NCBI GenBank assembly: GCA_001599755.1
Contig: BCHX01000007.1
Span: forward strand, 62,001-126,000
Direction of reading: 5' to 3'
DNA: 64,000 nucleotides
From: Gliomastix tumulicola
Lineage: Eukaryota > Ascomycota > Sordariomycetes > Hypocreales > Bionectriaceae
In this document: in pieces, positions 64,000 through 64,000 of the stretch
How the letters are laid out: each line of letters starts with the position of its first letter
Numbering within the stretch: position 1 is the stretch's first letter
The notes under the pieces: generated by a model
Seen by the model: the letters and a program-made list of their open reading frames with translations, nothing else
Databases searched by the model: none
What the model was told of the DNA's origin: nothing
Translations under genes and position numbers: made by a program

Positions 64000-64000
64000 C

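Overview
The window is nuclear DNA of a filamentous ascomycete (Pezizomycotina). Nearly every gene is interrupted by short GT-AG introns of about 46-90 bases with CTAAC/CTGAC-like branch sites. There are seven intact or truncated Zn2Cys6 regulators plus one decayed one, many SDR and MFS proteins, a GH7 cellobiohydrolase with a CBM1 module, and an AA9 polysaccharide monooxygenase. This suggests a plant-biomass-degrading or plant-associated fungus; I cannot name a genus. I saw no tRNA, rRNA, CRISPR array or intact transposon. Exon boundaries were deduced by hand from reading frame, splice consensus and protein-family continuity.

Layout. 1-12.7 kb: the end of a Zn2Cys6 regulator, an NmrA-like protein, two reductases, an Upc2-like regulator divergent from an RTA1-type membrane protein, a seven-exon sterol glucosyltransferase and a small VOC/glyoxalase protein. 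13.8-25.7 kb: a probable nitrogen-scavenging cluster made of a Zn2Cys6 regulator, a mitochondrial-looking M20 N-carbamoyl/allantoate amidohydrolase, a DUF1989 + CE4 (HpPgdA/cyclic-imidase-like) fusion, an FAD aromatic hydroxylase and a Dal5-type permease. GATA-factor motifs lie in its promoters. 25.9-36.8 kb: a secreted M14 carboxypeptidase, two SDRs sharing a promoter that carries an 18-bp tandem array, two Zn2Cys6 regulators and an aldo-keto reductase. 37.1-45.9 kb: a broken Zn2Cys6 regulator, an eight-exon amino-acid permease, an SDR and a class III aminotransferase, which could be an amine or amino-acid metabolism group. 46.3-57.5 kb: a GH7-CBM1 cellobiohydrolase, a 3.1 kb gene-free stretch, an AA9 enzyme, a CTF1/Far-like Zn2Cys6 regulator and a DHA1 drug:H+ antiporter. 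57.8-64 kb: a PiT phosphate symporter with CACGTG sites upstream, a long repeat-rich stretch, and small proteins of unknown function, the last one cut by the window edge.

The most interesting system is the 13.8-25.7 kb cluster. A cyclic-imide or cyclic-ureide opening enzyme fused to DUF1989, next to an N-carbamoyl amidohydrolase, an FAD hydroxylase and a ureide-type permease, looks like a pathway for taking nitrogen from a cyclic ureide or imide, possibly aromatic in origin. That function is inferred from the protein families and has not been shown.
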